A stretch of 64,000 nucleotides of DNA from Pedobacter africanus. Lineage in GTDB: Bacteria; Bacteroidota; Bacteroidia; Sphingobacteriales; Sphingobacteriaceae. The stretch lies in assembly GCF_900176535.1 (NCBI RefSeq), contig NZ_FWXT01000001.1, positions 1,736,001 to 1,800,000 on the forward strand. The letters run 5' to 3'. A model generated the notes under the pieces. The model worked only from the letters and a program-made list of their open reading frames with translations. It searched no databases and was not told the origin of the DNA. Of this stretch, positions 44,276-52,674 are shown in pieces; the stretch's first letter is position 1; every line of letters begins with the position of its first letter. The position numbers were made by a program, and so were the translations under genes.

Positions 44276-45295
44276 TTATCCGACAGTCAGTTCACCGCGT
44301 AGCGACTGCTCCATCAGTTTAACGACCTCTTCATTGCTATGTCCCTGCGCCATTAGGTACATCAGCTTGGTAATCGTAGCCTCAAAAGTCATGTCATAAC
44401 CGCTTACCACGCCCATTTCCTGCAGCTTTTTACTGGTTTCATATTTACCAAGCTCTACAGATCCGCGCTGGCATTGCGAAATGTCGACAATGATCTTACC
44501 ACTATTTATGGCTTCCTGCAGACAATTGATAAACCATTCTGCCGTGGTCGTATTGCCCGAACCAAAGGTTTCCAGTACAATCGCATCTACAGATGAATGG
44601 GTAATGGCCATGACTGCCTGTTTGGAAATACCTGGGTACATTTTTAAAACCCCGATGTTCGAATTAAAATCGAGCAATACCTGTAACTCCTTTTCAGGCT
44701 GTGGCAAAATATAATTGTTAAAGAAATTAAGGTGTACACCAGCCTCAGCAAGCACAGGGTAATTGGGCGAGCGAAAGGCCTCAAATTTTTCAGAATTGTA
44801 TTTGATAGAACGGTTGCCCCTGAACAACTGGGCATCGAAATAAATGCAGACTTCCGGAATCTTGGCTTTGCCATGCTCTTTGGTTGCTGCAATCTCAAGT
44901 GCGGTGATCAGGTTCTCTTTGGCATCTGTCCGGATCTCCCCGATAGGCAGCTGCGAACCGGTAAGAATAACCGGTTTACTCAGGTTCTGCAGCATAAAGC
45001 TCAGCGCCGACGCCGTAAATGCCATCGTATCGGAACCATGCAGGATCACAAATCCGTCAAACTCATCGTACCGGGTAAAAATCAGTTGTGCCAGTTCGGC
45101 CCAGATATCGGGGTGCATGTTCGACGAGTCCATTATCGGATCAAAAGAATGTACCTCAAGGTTATAATTCAACCTGGCCAGTTCCGGCACATTTTGCTGG
45201 ATCTGTTTAAAATTAAACGGAATAAGCGTACCGGTATCAGTATCATTAACCATACCTATGGTCCCGCCGGTGTATATGATGAGTATTTTGGTCAT
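44276..45295 (-). CDS. ansA: Type I (cytoplasmic) L-asparaginase
   Basis: The enzyme converts asparagine to aspartate and ammonia. The 339-residue protein has the two threonine signatures: IYTGGTIGM at the N-terminus (Thr12) and ILHGSDTMAFTASAL in the middle. No signal peptide is present, which fits type I. The gene is 3 nt downstream of the TatD-family gene on the same strand, so the two are co-transcribed. Confidence 0.94.
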   Translation of the reverse strand: MTKILIIYTGGTIGMVNDTDTGTLIPFNFKQIQQNVPELARLNYNLEVHSFDPIMDSSNMHPDIWAELAQLIFTRYDEFDGFVILHGSDTMAFTASALSFMLQNLSKPVILTGSQLPIGEIRTDAKENLITALEIAATKEHGKAKIPEVCIYFDAQLFRGNRSIKYNSEKFEAFRSPNYPVLAEAGVHLNFFNNYILPQPEKELQVLLDFNSNIGVLKMYPGISKQAVMAITHSSVDAIVLETFGSGNTTTAEWFINCLQEAINSGKIIVDISQCQRGSVELGKYETSKKLQEMGVVSGYDMTFEATITKLMYLMAQGHSNEEVVKLMEQSLRGELTVG

Positions 45296-45298
45296 GTT

Positions 45299-46066
45299 TT
45301 AGATTTTAAAGATGCTGATAGAATTGGCCGTAGTTACTTCCGCTATTTCTTCCACGCTGGCTCCGTATATTTCAGCAAGCTTCTCTGCAATATGGATCAG
45401 ATAGCTGCTTTCATTTGGCTTACCCCTGTAGGGTACAGGTGCCAGATAAGGGGAATCCGTTTCCAGCACAATGTGTTTTAGCGGAACAGCTTTCAGCACC
45501 TGGTCGAGCCCCGCGTTTTTATAGGTCACCACCCCACCTATGCCCAGATAAAAACCCAACCCAATAGCTTTATTTGCCTGCTCCAGCGTTCCTGTGAAGC
45601 AATGAAAAATCCCCCTCAGCAATTCATCCTTTTCCGCTTCCAGTATTTCAAAAATCTCGTCGAAAGCTTCCCGGCAATGAATGACGATCGGCAGATCGAG
45701 GTCTTTGGCCCATTTGATCTGTTCACGGAAAGCGGCTTGCTGAAACGGCAATGTGCTTTTATCCCAATATAGGTCTATCCCAATCTCTCCAATGGCATAA
45801 ATGTCCCGGTCGGCTATGCTCTGGCAGATTTCGTCCAGCACTTCCTCATAATTATCCTTTACATCACAGGGGTGTAAACCAGCCATCGCGAAACAATTTT
45901 CGGGATATTGCTGTACCAGGCTATCGATTTTGGCTATCGATGCAACATCAACATTAGGAAGGAACAGGCGTTTGACCTGGTTATCAAAGCAACGCTGCAT
46001 CAATTGGTTCAGTTTTTCCCCATCCGTCTCGTAATACAGATGTGTATGGGTGTCAGTTAAAAGCAT
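45299..46066 (-). CDS. TatD-family metal-dependent hydrolase
   Basis: The 255-residue protein starts with the metal-binding DTHTHL (His7, His9). It carries the family segments GEIGIDLYW, VIHCREAF and LETDSPYLAP. TatD relatives are 3'-5' DNA exonucleases or DNases involved in quality control. The upstream sequence on the minus strand is TAACTTCG-CCA-ATG, one mismatch from a -7 box, so the mRNA may have almost no leader. It heads a two-gene unit with ansA. Confidence 0.92.
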   Translation of the reverse strand: MLLTDTHTHLYYETDGEKLNQLMQRCFDNQVKRLFLPNVDVASIAKIDSLVQQYPENCFAMAGLHPCDVKDNYEEVLDEICQSIADRDIYAIGEIGIDLYWDKSTLPFQQAAFREQIKWAKDLDLPIVIHCREAFDEIFEILEAEKDELLRGIFHCFTGTLEQANKAIGLGFYLGIGGVVTYKNAGLDQVLKAVPLKHIVLETDSPYLAPVPYRGKPNESSYLIHIAEKLAEIYGASVEEIAEVTTANSISIFKI

Positions 46067-46103
46067 TGGCGAAGTTAATAAAAACCAGCCGAGCTTAACA
46101 AAT

Positions 46104-46140
46104 AAAAAACCCCGCCAGTTTAGACCGACAGGGTTTCTTT
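46104..46140 (-). terminator. Terminator downstream of the FKBP lipoprotein gene
   Basis: The minus strand has AAACCC-TGTCGG...CCGGCG-like pairing closing as AAACCC/GGGTTT, followed by TTTTTT (46105-46109 region on the plus strand as A). It stands 36 nt after the stop codon of the isomerase gene. Confidence 0.65.
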
Positions 46141-46175
46141 ACCTTTATGATCTGCCTGAAGGCAGTAAATAAGGT

Positions 46176-47186
46176 TTATTTTTTTACAGTTGGGGCTGGT
46201 GTTACCGGAGTAACGGTTGCCCCCGGAACTGTAGCTGGTGCAGCTACCGGCTTTTTGATGTCAGTTAATTCTACTTCAAATACAAGCGGAGAAAAAGGAC
46301 TGATACCGCCCTGAGGCATACCACCTTCACCGTAAGCCAGGTTAGAAGGAATGATCAAAGTGATCTTTCCACCTTTACCGATCAATTGCAAGCCTTCGTC
46401 AAATCCAGGGATCGCACGGCCCAAAGTAATCGGACGTGGTCCGTATTGTGCCATTGCATGGAATTTACCTGTTTCTTTAGCTACTTTTTCATCACTGGTA
46501 TCGAAGACATTGTCTTTGCCGTCAGATTTTTTAGTAGTTAGTTTACCGGTATAATTCACCATCATGGTATCACCCAGAACTGGCTTAACTGCATCACCGG
46601 GTTTGCTGATCACATACTGTAAACCAGAAGCCGTAGTTGTAGTTTTCAGGTTGTTGTCTGCGATATATTTTTTGATCTTTCCGGCTTCAGCACCTTTCTT
46701 TTTCTCTATGCTGGCTTTGTAGTCTTTCTCAAAAAATTCTCTTGCTTTTTTCTGGAAGGTGGAATCCGCTTCACCGGCTGCTTTAGCCAATACTTTTTCC
46801 ACTTTAACCGTAAAAACAATATACTTATCTTTTGTACCCTGAGGTTTTGGCTGTCCGCTGCGCGCTGCCATAGTATCCAGATCCAGTTTAAATGTAGCAC
46901 TATCGCCTTCTCCAAATAAGGTAAGCACATCGTTCATGTCACCTGCATATACTTTTTTAGCTACAGGGAATACCTGCGGCTGCTCCATATCCCAGGTATT
47001 GAACATCACAGAATCTTTTTCACTTTTCTGGATAAAGTTCAATTTTACAATATCACCCTCTTTAATTTTTGTACCTCCGCCATCTTTATGAATGATGTAC
47101 GAAAGACCTCCCGGACCTTTTTTGTAGTTGTTACAAGCAGCTAAACCAAGTGCAGCTGCGAAAAGAATTACTATACCTTTCTTCAT
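46176..47186 (-). CDS. FKBP-type peptidyl-prolyl cis-trans isomerase, lipoprotein with two FKBP-like domains
   Basis: The 336-residue protein has a lipoprotein signal (LGLAAC). It contains a degenerate FKBP-like domain (about 30-135) and a linker with a basic/acidic coiled region (about 140-185). A canonical FKBP domain follows (about 185-310) with GDTMMVNYTGKL, IPGFDEGLQL and NLAYGEGG. The tail is rich in Pro, Ala, Thr and Val. It should assist folding of periplasmic or outer-membrane proteins. The N-terminal domain lacks the usual active-site aromatic residues and may be a chaperone or dimerisation module. Confidence 0.9.
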   Translation of the reverse strand: MKKGIVILFAAALGLAACNNYKKGPGGLSYIIHKDGGGTKIKEGDIVKLNFIQKSEKDSVMFNTWDMEQPQVFPVAKKVYAGDMNDVLTLFGEGDSATFKLDLDTMAARSGQPKPQGTKDKYIVFTVKVEKVLAKAAGEADSTFQKKAREFFEKDYKASIEKKKGAEAGKIKKYIADNNLKTTTTASGLQYVISKPGDAVKPVLGDTMMVNYTGKLTTKKSDGKDNVFDTSDEKVAKETGKFHAMAQYGPRPITLGRAIPGFDEGLQLIGKGGKITLIIPSNLAYGEGGMPQGGISPFSPLVFEVELTDIKKPVAAPATVPGATVTPVTPAPTVKK

Positions 47187-47221
47187 GTGGTTTTTTAAAT
47201 TATTTTTTTGTTGTTCTAATT

Positions 47222-48232
47222 TTATTGTAATAATTGGTTTTTATAATCAGTTAAAAGCGCCTTAAATTCCTGAACAGTGTCTACTAAATTCTTATCAGAA
47301 AAGCCTCCGGCGGCATTTCTATGCCCACCACCATTAAAATATTTCTTGCAAATCTCATTTGCAGGAAAATCCCCGGTGGAGCGCAAAGATAATTTAACTT
47401 TATCAGTTCTTTCAATAATAAATGCAGCCAATTTAATACCATTGACCGACAATGCATAATTCACAATCCCTTCAGTATCACCAGTAACGATCTGGTATTT
47501 CTGAAGTTCTTCCTTAGTTACCGTAATAATAGCAGTGTTGAACTCTCTCAGGATCTCCAGCTTTTCGCTTAAACAATGGCCCAGAAAGCGTAATCGGTTT
47601 TCTGTGGCATTATCGTATACCAGCTGGTGGATGCGCCAGTGTTCTGCCCCCAGGTCTATCAGATCGGCAGCAATACGGTAGACTGCCGCGTTGGCAGATT
47701 CAAACCGGAAGGATCCCGAATCGGTCATGATCCCGGTATACAGGCAGGTGGCAATATCTTTGTTCATCATTGCACCGTCCTCCAGTTCGTTTACAATAAA
47801 ATCATAAACCAGTTGTGCTGCTGCGCAGGCATTGATGCTCCAGTGGCGGTAATCGTCAAAATCTTCCGGATCCAGATGGTGGTCGATCATAAGCTTATAA
47901 GCTTTTGAAGCCCTTACCAGTTCCCCCAGTTCGTTGATCCTGCCGAGTGTATTAAAATCGAGACAGAAAATAAGGGCAGCCTCTTCTACCAGCTTTGCCG
48001 ATTGCTCCTGTGCTTCTGTATAAATGATCACATCAGAGTTATTGGGCAGCCAGTGTAAAAAGTAAGGGTAATCAGTGGGTGTAATCAGTTTAACGTGATG
48101 TCCCCTCTGAATCAGGTAAGCATACAAACCTAAAGACGAACCCATCGCATCACCATCAGGTTTATGATGCGTTGTAATTACAATTTTCTGTGGCGTAGCC
48201 AGTAAAGATTTTATTTCTGAAATAGATAGCAT
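47222..48232 (-). CDS. nrnA: DHH-family oligoribonuclease / pAp phosphatase NrnA
   Basis: The enzyme degrades short RNA oligomers and dephosphorylates pAp. It has the DHH motifs THHKPDGDAMGS at the N-terminus, LDFNTLG and IDHHLDPED in the middle, and the DHHA1 motif GGGHRNAAGG near the C-terminus. The track-length frame starts at a TTG inside a perfect -7 box (48245-48252), so I place the start at the ATG 48232. That gives 336 residues, normal for NrnA. Confidence 0.92.
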   Translation of the reverse strand: MLSISEIKSLLATPQKIVITTHHKPDGDAMGSSLGLYAYLIQRGHHVKLITPTDYPYFLHWLPNNSDVIIYTEAQEQSAKLVEEAALIFCLDFNTLGRINELGELVRASKAYKLMIDHHLDPEDFDDYRHWSINACAAAQLVYDFIVNELEDGAMMNKDIATCLYTGIMTDSGSFRFESANAAVYRIAADLIDLGAEHWRIHQLVYDNATENRLRFLGHCLSEKLEILREFNTAIITVTKEELQKYQIVTGDTEGIVNYALSVNGIKLAAFIIERTDKVKLSLRSTGDFPANEICKKYFNGGGHRNAAGGFSDKNLVDTVQEFKALLTDYKNQLLQ

Positions 48233-48244
48233 AAGTTTCGGCTG

Positions 48245-48252
48245 CAAAGCTA
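48245..48252 (-). promoter_or_regulatory. Promoter -7 box of nrnA
   Basis: On the minus strand TAGCTTTG matches TAnnTTTG and lies 12 nt before the ATG at 48232. It decides the start codon because an upstream TTG overlaps it. Confidence 0.6.
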
Positions 48253-48322
48253 GTAATTTAATTATATTTAAGGCGCTCCGGTTTATCTCTGTTTCAAACT
48301 TTAATATTTAGCGTATAAAACG

Positions 48323-48330
48323 TAATTTTG
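48323..48330 (+). promoter_or_regulatory. Promoter -7 box of ndk
   Basis: TAATTTTG matches the Bacteroidota -7 consensus and lies 19 nt upstream of the ndk ATG. A T-rich stretch lies about 19-22 nt further upstream at the -33 position. Confidence 0.6.
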
Positions 48331-48349
48331 CAAAAAATTAATATAAAAG

Positions 48350-48769
48350 ATGAGTACAAACAGAACTTTCACCATGATTAAGCCTGATGCAGTTGCAAAT
48401 GGCCATATAGGTGCTATAATTAATGACATCACTACTGCTGGTTTTAAGATCATAGCCTTAAAGTACACCAAATTAACACCAGAAACTGCCGGCCAGTTTT
48501 ATGCTGTTCACAAGGACCGGCCTTTTTATGGGGATCTGGTAAGCTTCATGTCTTCAGGTCCAATCGTTGCCGCTATTCTTGAAAAAGACAATGCTATTGA
48601 AGATTTCAGGAAACTGATCGGGGCAACCAATCCTGCCGAAGCTGCTGAAGGTACAATCCGTCAGAAATACGCCAAATCTATTGATGCAAATGCTGTTCAC
48701 GGTTCAGATTCAGATGAAAACGCACAGATTGAAGGCGATTTCTTCTTTACTGCAGCTGAGCGTTTCTAG
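48350..48769 (+). CDS. ndk: Nucleoside diphosphate kinase
   Basis: The enzyme transfers the gamma-phosphate of ATP to NDPs through a phosphohistidine. The 139-residue protein has the start signature RTFTMIKPDAV and the active-site segment NAVHGSDS, with catalytic His117. It is a single gene with its own promoter and terminator. Confidence 0.97.
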   Translation: MSTNRTFTMIKPDAVANGHIGAIINDITTAGFKIIALKYTKLTPETAGQFYAVHKDRPFYGDLVSFMSSGPIVAAILEKDNAIEDFRKLIGATNPAEAAEGTIRQKYAKSIDANAVHGSDSDENAQIEGDFFFTAAERF

Positions 48770-48797
48770 ATAAAAGAAAAAACACGAAAACGATTAA

Positions 48798-48829
48798 AAT
48801 AAGCGCCCCAAAAAGGTGCTTATTTTTTT
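48798..48829 (+). terminator. Terminator downstream of ndk
   Basis: A 10-bp stem with one G-T pair (AATAAGCGCC at 48798-48807 with GGTGCTTATT at 48815-48824) is followed by a T run to 48829. Confidence 0.85.
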
Positions 48830-48867
48830 ATAAAGTTTGTACCTTTCGGGCACAACAAATAGAATAA

Positions 48868-49605
48868 ATGAAGAAGATCATCATTACACTTATGCTCCCT
48901 CTTTGTGCCGTGGCAGGAAATGCGCAGACTAAAGCCAAAACAGGCACGGCAAAAAAAACAACTGCAACCAGCAAAACCCCGGTAAAGCCTGCCGTTGCGG
49001 TGTTTAAAACTACGCTCGACTCTGCAAGTTACGCCTTTGGCAATACCATGGCCAGTAGCATGAAGAACGACGGGCTGAACAGCCTGAACTACGAACTGCT
49101 GGTTAAAGGTCTGAAAGATGCTTTTGGCGGTGCAAGTCCACAAATCAGCCCTGAGAAATCGCAGATGGCCATTGCGAACCTGTTTAAAACCGTCAGCAGA
49201 CAAAAACATGCGCCGGCCATTGCCGCAGGTAAAGCCTTTCTTGAAAACAACAAGAAAAAACAGGGAATACAAGTTACACCAAGTGGATTGCAATATGAAG
49301 TGATCAATAGGGGAACAGGCATCAGGCCGAAAGCCACGGATACCGTATTGGTAAATTATAAGGGAACCCTGACCAATGGTAAACAGTTCGACAGTTCTTA
49401 CGACAGAAACGAGCCACTTTCGTTACCGCTAAACGGGGTTATTGCAGGCTGGACCGAAGGTCTTCAGCTAATGCAGACGGGCTCCAAATACAGATTGTTT
49501 ATTCCCTACGAACTGGGCTATGGAGAACGTGGTGCCGGAGCCGATATCCCTCCTTACAGCACCCTGATCTTCGAGATAGAGCTACTTAAAGTAAACGGGA
49601 AATAA
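48868..49605 (+). CDS. Secreted FKBP-type peptidyl-prolyl cis-trans isomerase (FkpA/Mip-like)
   Basis: The 245-residue protein has a signal peptide (about 1-19, ending GNAQ), a Lys/Thr-rich linker and an FKBP N-terminal dimerisation domain (about 45-130). A canonical FKBP domain follows (about 135-243) with DTVLVNYKGTL, GVIAGWTEGLQLM and YELGYGERG. This is the Mip/FkpA layout, so it is probably a V-shaped dimeric periplasmic chaperone. It is distinct from the lipoprotein FKBP 2 kb upstream. Confidence 0.93.
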   Translation: MKKIIITLMLPLCAVAGNAQTKAKTGTAKKTTATSKTPVKPAVAVFKTTLDSASYAFGNTMASSMKNDGLNSLNYELLVKGLKDAFGGASPQISPEKSQMAIANLFKTVSRQKHAPAIAAGKAFLENNKKKQGIQVTPSGLQYEVINRGTGIRPKATDTVLVNYKGTLTNGKQFDSSYDRNEPLSLPLNGVIAGWTEGLQLMQTGSKYRLFIPYELGYGERGAGADIPPYSTLIFEIELLKVNGK

Positions 49606-49665
49606 GCGTTTAGAAAACCATTGTCGTAGTTTGTTGTTAATAAATAACATCAAAACTATGAACTT

Positions 49666-49839
49666 ATGACAACGAAAAGATATTTTCCATTGGCCATTAT
49701 TGCATTCCTTTCTACAACCCTGGCCAGCTGCGAGCTCATCGAAGGCATTTTTAAAGCAGGGGTGTGGACAGGCGTAATTGTGGTTGTACTTGTACTGGCA
49801 TTAATTATCTGGCTGATCAGTAAAGTTTTCGGCGGATAA
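49666..49839 (+). CDS. Small membrane lipoprotein, 57 residues
   Basis: A short frame encodes a 57-residue protein with a lipoprotein-like signal (AFLSTTLASC, Cys22). The segment ELIEGIFKAGVWTG and one transmembrane stretch (about 37-53, VIVVVLVLALIIWLI) follow, then a KVFGG tail. I have seen close relatives annotated in Bacteroidota genomes, sometimes mislabelled as phosphatidate cytidylyltransferase, but the function is unknown. It follows the FKBP gene by 60 nt and is convergent with the DciA-like gene 5 nt away. Confidence 0.75.
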   Translation: MTTKRYFPLAIIAFLSTTLASCELIEGIFKAGVWTGVIVVVLVLALIIWLISKVFGG

Positions 49840-49844
49840 CAGGC

Positions 49845-50135
49845 CTAGAGAAATACAATTTCAGTAATCACTTCAGATCCGGCACGTTCATTTATTTTTT
49901 GAATGATGCCGGATTTTACCATCAACAGTTCATTCTTAATTACTGAAGATTCAATCCTTACAAAGAGTTTTTTCTGCGAAACATAGATCTGGGTAGTCCG
50001 GTTGGCTATTGCTTTCCCCATCAGGTCGGGCCATAGCGCCACAACAGAGGTCTCGTCAAATTTCCCCTTCAGCTTGTATACATTGAGCAGTTTGCCAATG
50101 CCTTCTTTTAATGTAATATCGTTAGGCTTACGCAT
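49845..50135 (-). CDS. DUF721 / DciA-like protein
   Basis: The 96-residue protein is a DUF721 member. It has the family pattern LWPDLMGKAIANRT followed by VRIESSVIKNELLM. DciA in other bacteria loads the replicative helicase DnaB. The gene overlaps the end of recF by 8 nt, a common pairing in Bacteroidota, so the two are translationally coupled. Confidence 0.88.
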   Translation of the reverse strand: MRKPNDITLKEGIGKLLNVYKLKGKFDETSVVALWPDLMGKAIANRTTQIYVSQKKLFVRIESSVIKNELLMVKSGIIQKINERAGSEVITEIVFL

Positions 50136-51231
50136 GATTTATTGCTCCATTATTTACTTCAAACAAAGTTACCGGCACATCAATTTTATTAAAAACCGCC
50201 AGCAGCCTTTCTTTTCCCGTATCTGTTATAAAAATCTGTCCGAAATCCTGATGTGAGACCATTTCCATCAGTTTCTGCATCCGGTTGTCATCCAGTTTAT
50301 CAAAAATATCGTCCAGCAACAGCAAAGGTTTAAAACCTTTATATTTCTGAAGATAAGCATATTGAGCGAGTTTAAGTGCAATTAAAAAAGATTTCTGCTG
50401 TCCCTGAGAACCAAATTTCTTCAAAGGCATATCCGATATGGTAAATACCAGTTCATCCTTATGGATACCAACCGTAGTCCTTTCCAGTATCTTATCCTTT
50501 TCAAAAGACTGCAGCAGCAATTGTTCAAATGCACTATCGTTCAGCTGACTTTGATACAGCAGTGCTACCTGTTCTTTATCATCAGTCAAAAACTGATAGT
50601 AATTGTCAAACAATGGGATGAACTCCCCCATAAACTGCTGCCGTTTCGCATAGATCTGCATACCCGATGCCACCAGCTGTTCATTGTAAATTTCCAGCAG
50701 TGTGGGATCGTAGCTCCTGGTTACCGCTATCTGCTTCAACAGGGCATTGCGGTTCATTAGCTGCCGGTTGTACATAATCAACTCGTCCAGGTACTGTGTA
50801 TCCGTCTGCGAAATCACATTGTCCATAAAACGCCGGCGTTCTTCGCTCCCTTCCATAATGATATTGGTATCGTACGGCGATATCATGACCAGCGGGAACA
50901 GGCCAATATGACTGGCCAGCTTATCGTATTCTTTTTTATTGCGCTTGAATTGTTTTTTCTGGTTACGCTTAACCCCGCAAGTAATTTTTTCGTTCTTCCC
51001 CTGACGTTCAAAATCGCCCTGGATCAGAAAGAGGTCCTGCCCCGATTTGATCTGTTGGGTATCGATAGGGTTAAAATACCCCTTGCACAGGCACAGGTAA
51101 TGAATGGCATCCAGTAAATTTGTCTTACCAGCCCCATTGTTACCTACAAAAGCATTTACAGTTTTAGAAAAACTAACATTTGCGTCTGTGTAGTTCTTAA
51201 AATTAAGAAGGGTAATGTTTTTTAACCACAT
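50128..51231 (-). CDS. recF: DNA replication and repair protein RecF
   Basis: RecF is an SMC-like ATPase that helps load RecA at gaps with RecO and RecR. The 367-residue protein has Walker A GNNGAGKTNLLDAIHYL near the N-terminus, a signature motif in the GSQGQQKSFLIALKLAQ stretch, and Walker B LLLLDDIFDKLD. It is followed by the DciA-like gene with an 8-nt overlap. A consensus -7 box stands 11 nt upstream. Confidence 0.96.
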   Translation of the reverse strand: MWLKNITLLNFKNYTDANVSFSKTVNAFVGNNGAGKTNLLDAIHYLCLCKGYFNPIDTQQIKSGQDLFLIQGDFERQGKNEKITCGVKRNQKKQFKRNKKEYDKLASHIGLFPLVMISPYDTNIIMEGSEERRRFMDNVISQTDTQYLDELIMYNRQLMNRNALLKQIAVTRSYDPTLLEIYNEQLVASGMQIYAKRQQFMGEFIPLFDNYYQFLTDDKEQVALLYQSQLNDSAFEQLLLQSFEKDKILERTTVGIHKDELVFTISDMPLKKFGSQGQQKSFLIALKLAQYAYLQKYKGFKPLLLLDDIFDKLDDNRMQKLMEMVSHQDFGQIFITDTGKERLLAVFNKIDVPVTLFEVNNGAINHA

Positions 51232-51242
51232 AGTATCAGTAG

Positions 51243-51250
51243 CAAAGTTA
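51243..51250 (-). promoter_or_regulatory. Promoter -7 box of recF
   Basis: The minus strand reads TAACTTTG, a consensus -7 box, 11 nt upstream of the recF ATG. Confidence 0.5.
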
Positions 51251-51335
51251 CCGTTTAGCTTTGTGAATACGATGATTTGTTTTTATTGAATTAACGCTCA
51301 GTTCATTAATTTTATTTAAATACTTGAAAAAGGGG

Positions 51336-51365
51336 TTGATACTTTGATGTAAAAACGTATTTTTG
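51336..51365 (+). promoter_or_regulatory. Textbook Bacteroidota promoter of the TPR protein gene
   Basis: TTG (51336-51338) and TATTTTTG (51358-51365) are separated by exactly 19 nt, matching the -33/-7 consensus TTG-N19-TAnnTTTG. The start codon is 24 nt further on. Confidence 0.8.
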
Positions 51366-51389
51366 CAATCCTTAATTTTTTAAAATAAA

Positions 51390-52061
51390 ATGTCTGTAAC
51401 AGAAAAAGAAATAAATCAGCCGGTAAGAAAAGGCTCTTTTTTAGAAGAAAATTCGAAAAGCCTTTTATTCATTGCAGGTGCAATTGTTGTATTGATAGCC
51501 ATTTACTTCTGGTATCAGAATGTATATCTTAAAAACAGGGCCGAAGAAGCTTCTGCAAAAATGTATAAAGCAGAGCAATACATCGGCGGGCCGGATTCCC
51601 TGGCCAACAAAGCCATCAATGGTGAAGGCGGTTACCCTGGTTTGGAGAAAATTGCTGAAGAGTACGACAATACCAAGTCTGCCAATCTGGCCAATTTATA
51701 CCTTGGGGGGATTTACCTACGCAAAGGCGAATACAAAAAAGCCACTGAAGTTTTAGGGAAATACACCGAAACAGGAAGTGCAATTGCAGATCCATTGGCA
51801 TTAGGCCTTTTAGGTGATGCCTACAGCGAGCTGAAAGATTATAAACAAGCAGCAACTTATTATAAAAAGGCGGCTGACAAAGCCAGCAACAAATTTACCT
51901 CGCCTATGTTCCTTAAAAAATTAGGCTTGGTTTACGAGAACATAAAAGATTTTAAAGGTGCAGAAGAAGCCTATACGAAAATTAAGACACAATATCCTGA
52001 CAGCCAGGAAGCAGCAATGATAGATGAATACATTGCCCGTGTTGCAGGCCAGGTAAAATAA
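51390..52061 (+). CDS. Single-pass membrane protein with tetratricopeptide repeats
   Basis: The 223-residue protein has a short charged N-terminus, one transmembrane segment (about 26-45, SLLFIAGAIVVLIAIYFWY) and three to four TPR units. Examples are LANLYLGGIYLRKGEYKKAT and LALGLLGDAYSELKDYKQAA. The layout matches YfgM-like proteins that interact with the secretion translocon or periplasmic chaperones. It has its own promoter and a strong terminator, so it is a single-gene unit. Confidence 0.85.
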   Translation: MSVTEKEINQPVRKGSFLEENSKSLLFIAGAIVVLIAIYFWYQNVYLKNRAEEASAKMYKAEQYIGGPDSLANKAINGEGGYPGLEKIAEEYDNTKSANLANLYLGGIYLRKGEYKKATEVLGKYTETGSAIADPLALGLLGDAYSELKDYKQAATYYKKAADKASNKFTSPMFLKKLGLVYENIKDFKGAEEAYTKIKTQYPDSQEAAMIDEYIARVAGQVK

Positions 52062-52081
52062 GCCAGACCAAAAAAAATATG

Positions 52082-52117
52082 GCCTTGTACATGTGAAAAT
52101 GTACAAGGCTTTTTTTT
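52082..52117 (+). terminator. Terminator downstream of the TPR protein gene
   Basis: A perfect 11-bp stem (GCCTTGTACAT with ATGTACAAGGC, 52082-52092 and 52099-52109) has a 6-nt loop and is followed by eight T. Confidence 0.92.
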
Positions 52118-52169
52118 GCAATTTGTCAAATCTTTCCCAATTTAGCAGACACAAATAAAACCGAATAAG

Positions 52170-52670
52170 ATGTACCGCAGCATAGATGATTTCCTGAAAG
52201 ACTGGAAAAATGAAGAAGCTTTTACCATTCGCATTTTTGAACTGATCACAGCCGCTACCAAAAGCGAAAAAATTCATAAAGATGTTCGTTCATTGGAACG
52301 TTTAGCCTGGCACCTTACACAGACTTTAACTGAGATGGGTACAAAAGCCGGTTTATTTGCAACCGATACGCTTGAGCATGTTGCCATCCCGTCTACCATG
52401 GAAGAGGTCATTGCTACCTACAAAAACAATTCGGAGTTATTGGCACGCGCAGTCCAGCTCAAATGGACCAGTTCTTCTCTTACAGACCTGATCCCAATGT
52501 ATGGCGATCAATGGGCAAAAGGTAAGCTCCTGCAGATATTTATCTTACACCAGGCGCACCACCGCGGGCAAATGACTGTCATTATGCGCGTTCTGGGTTT
52601 ACCTGTCCCCGGCTTATATGGGCCGTCGAAAGAAGAATGGCTGGAAATGGGCCTGCCGGCAATGGATTAA
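52170..52670 (+). CDS. DinB-superfamily protein
   Basis: The 166-residue four-helix-bundle protein has a His-based metal site pattern: a His in RLAWHLTQTL near residue 47 and the C-terminal HQAHHRGQM segment. DinB/YfiT-type proteins include bacillithiol S-transferases (BstA), and a bacillithiol-system protein gene lies 1.4 kb downstream. The specific reaction is not known. The sirtuin gene begins 4 nt after its stop codon, so they share a transcript. Confidence 0.87.
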   Translation: MYRSIDDFLKDWKNEEAFTIRIFELITAATKSEKIHKDVRSLERLAWHLTQTLTEMGTKAGLFATDTLEHVAIPSTMEEVIATYKNNSELLARAVQLKWTSSSLTDLIPMYGDQWAKGKLLQIFILHQAHHRGQMTVIMRVLGLPVPGLYGPSKEEWLEMGLPAMD

Positions 52671-52674
52671 AGCC

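Noticed and set aside
48233..48247. TTG start for nrnA.
   Set aside because: The TTG is part of a consensus -7 box, so it is unlikely to be transcribed as a start codon.
52618..52674. N-terminal extension of the sirtuin frame.
   Set aside because: It overlaps the end of the dinB-family gene, is basic and unlike sirtuins; the ATG at 52675 starts with the family sequence.
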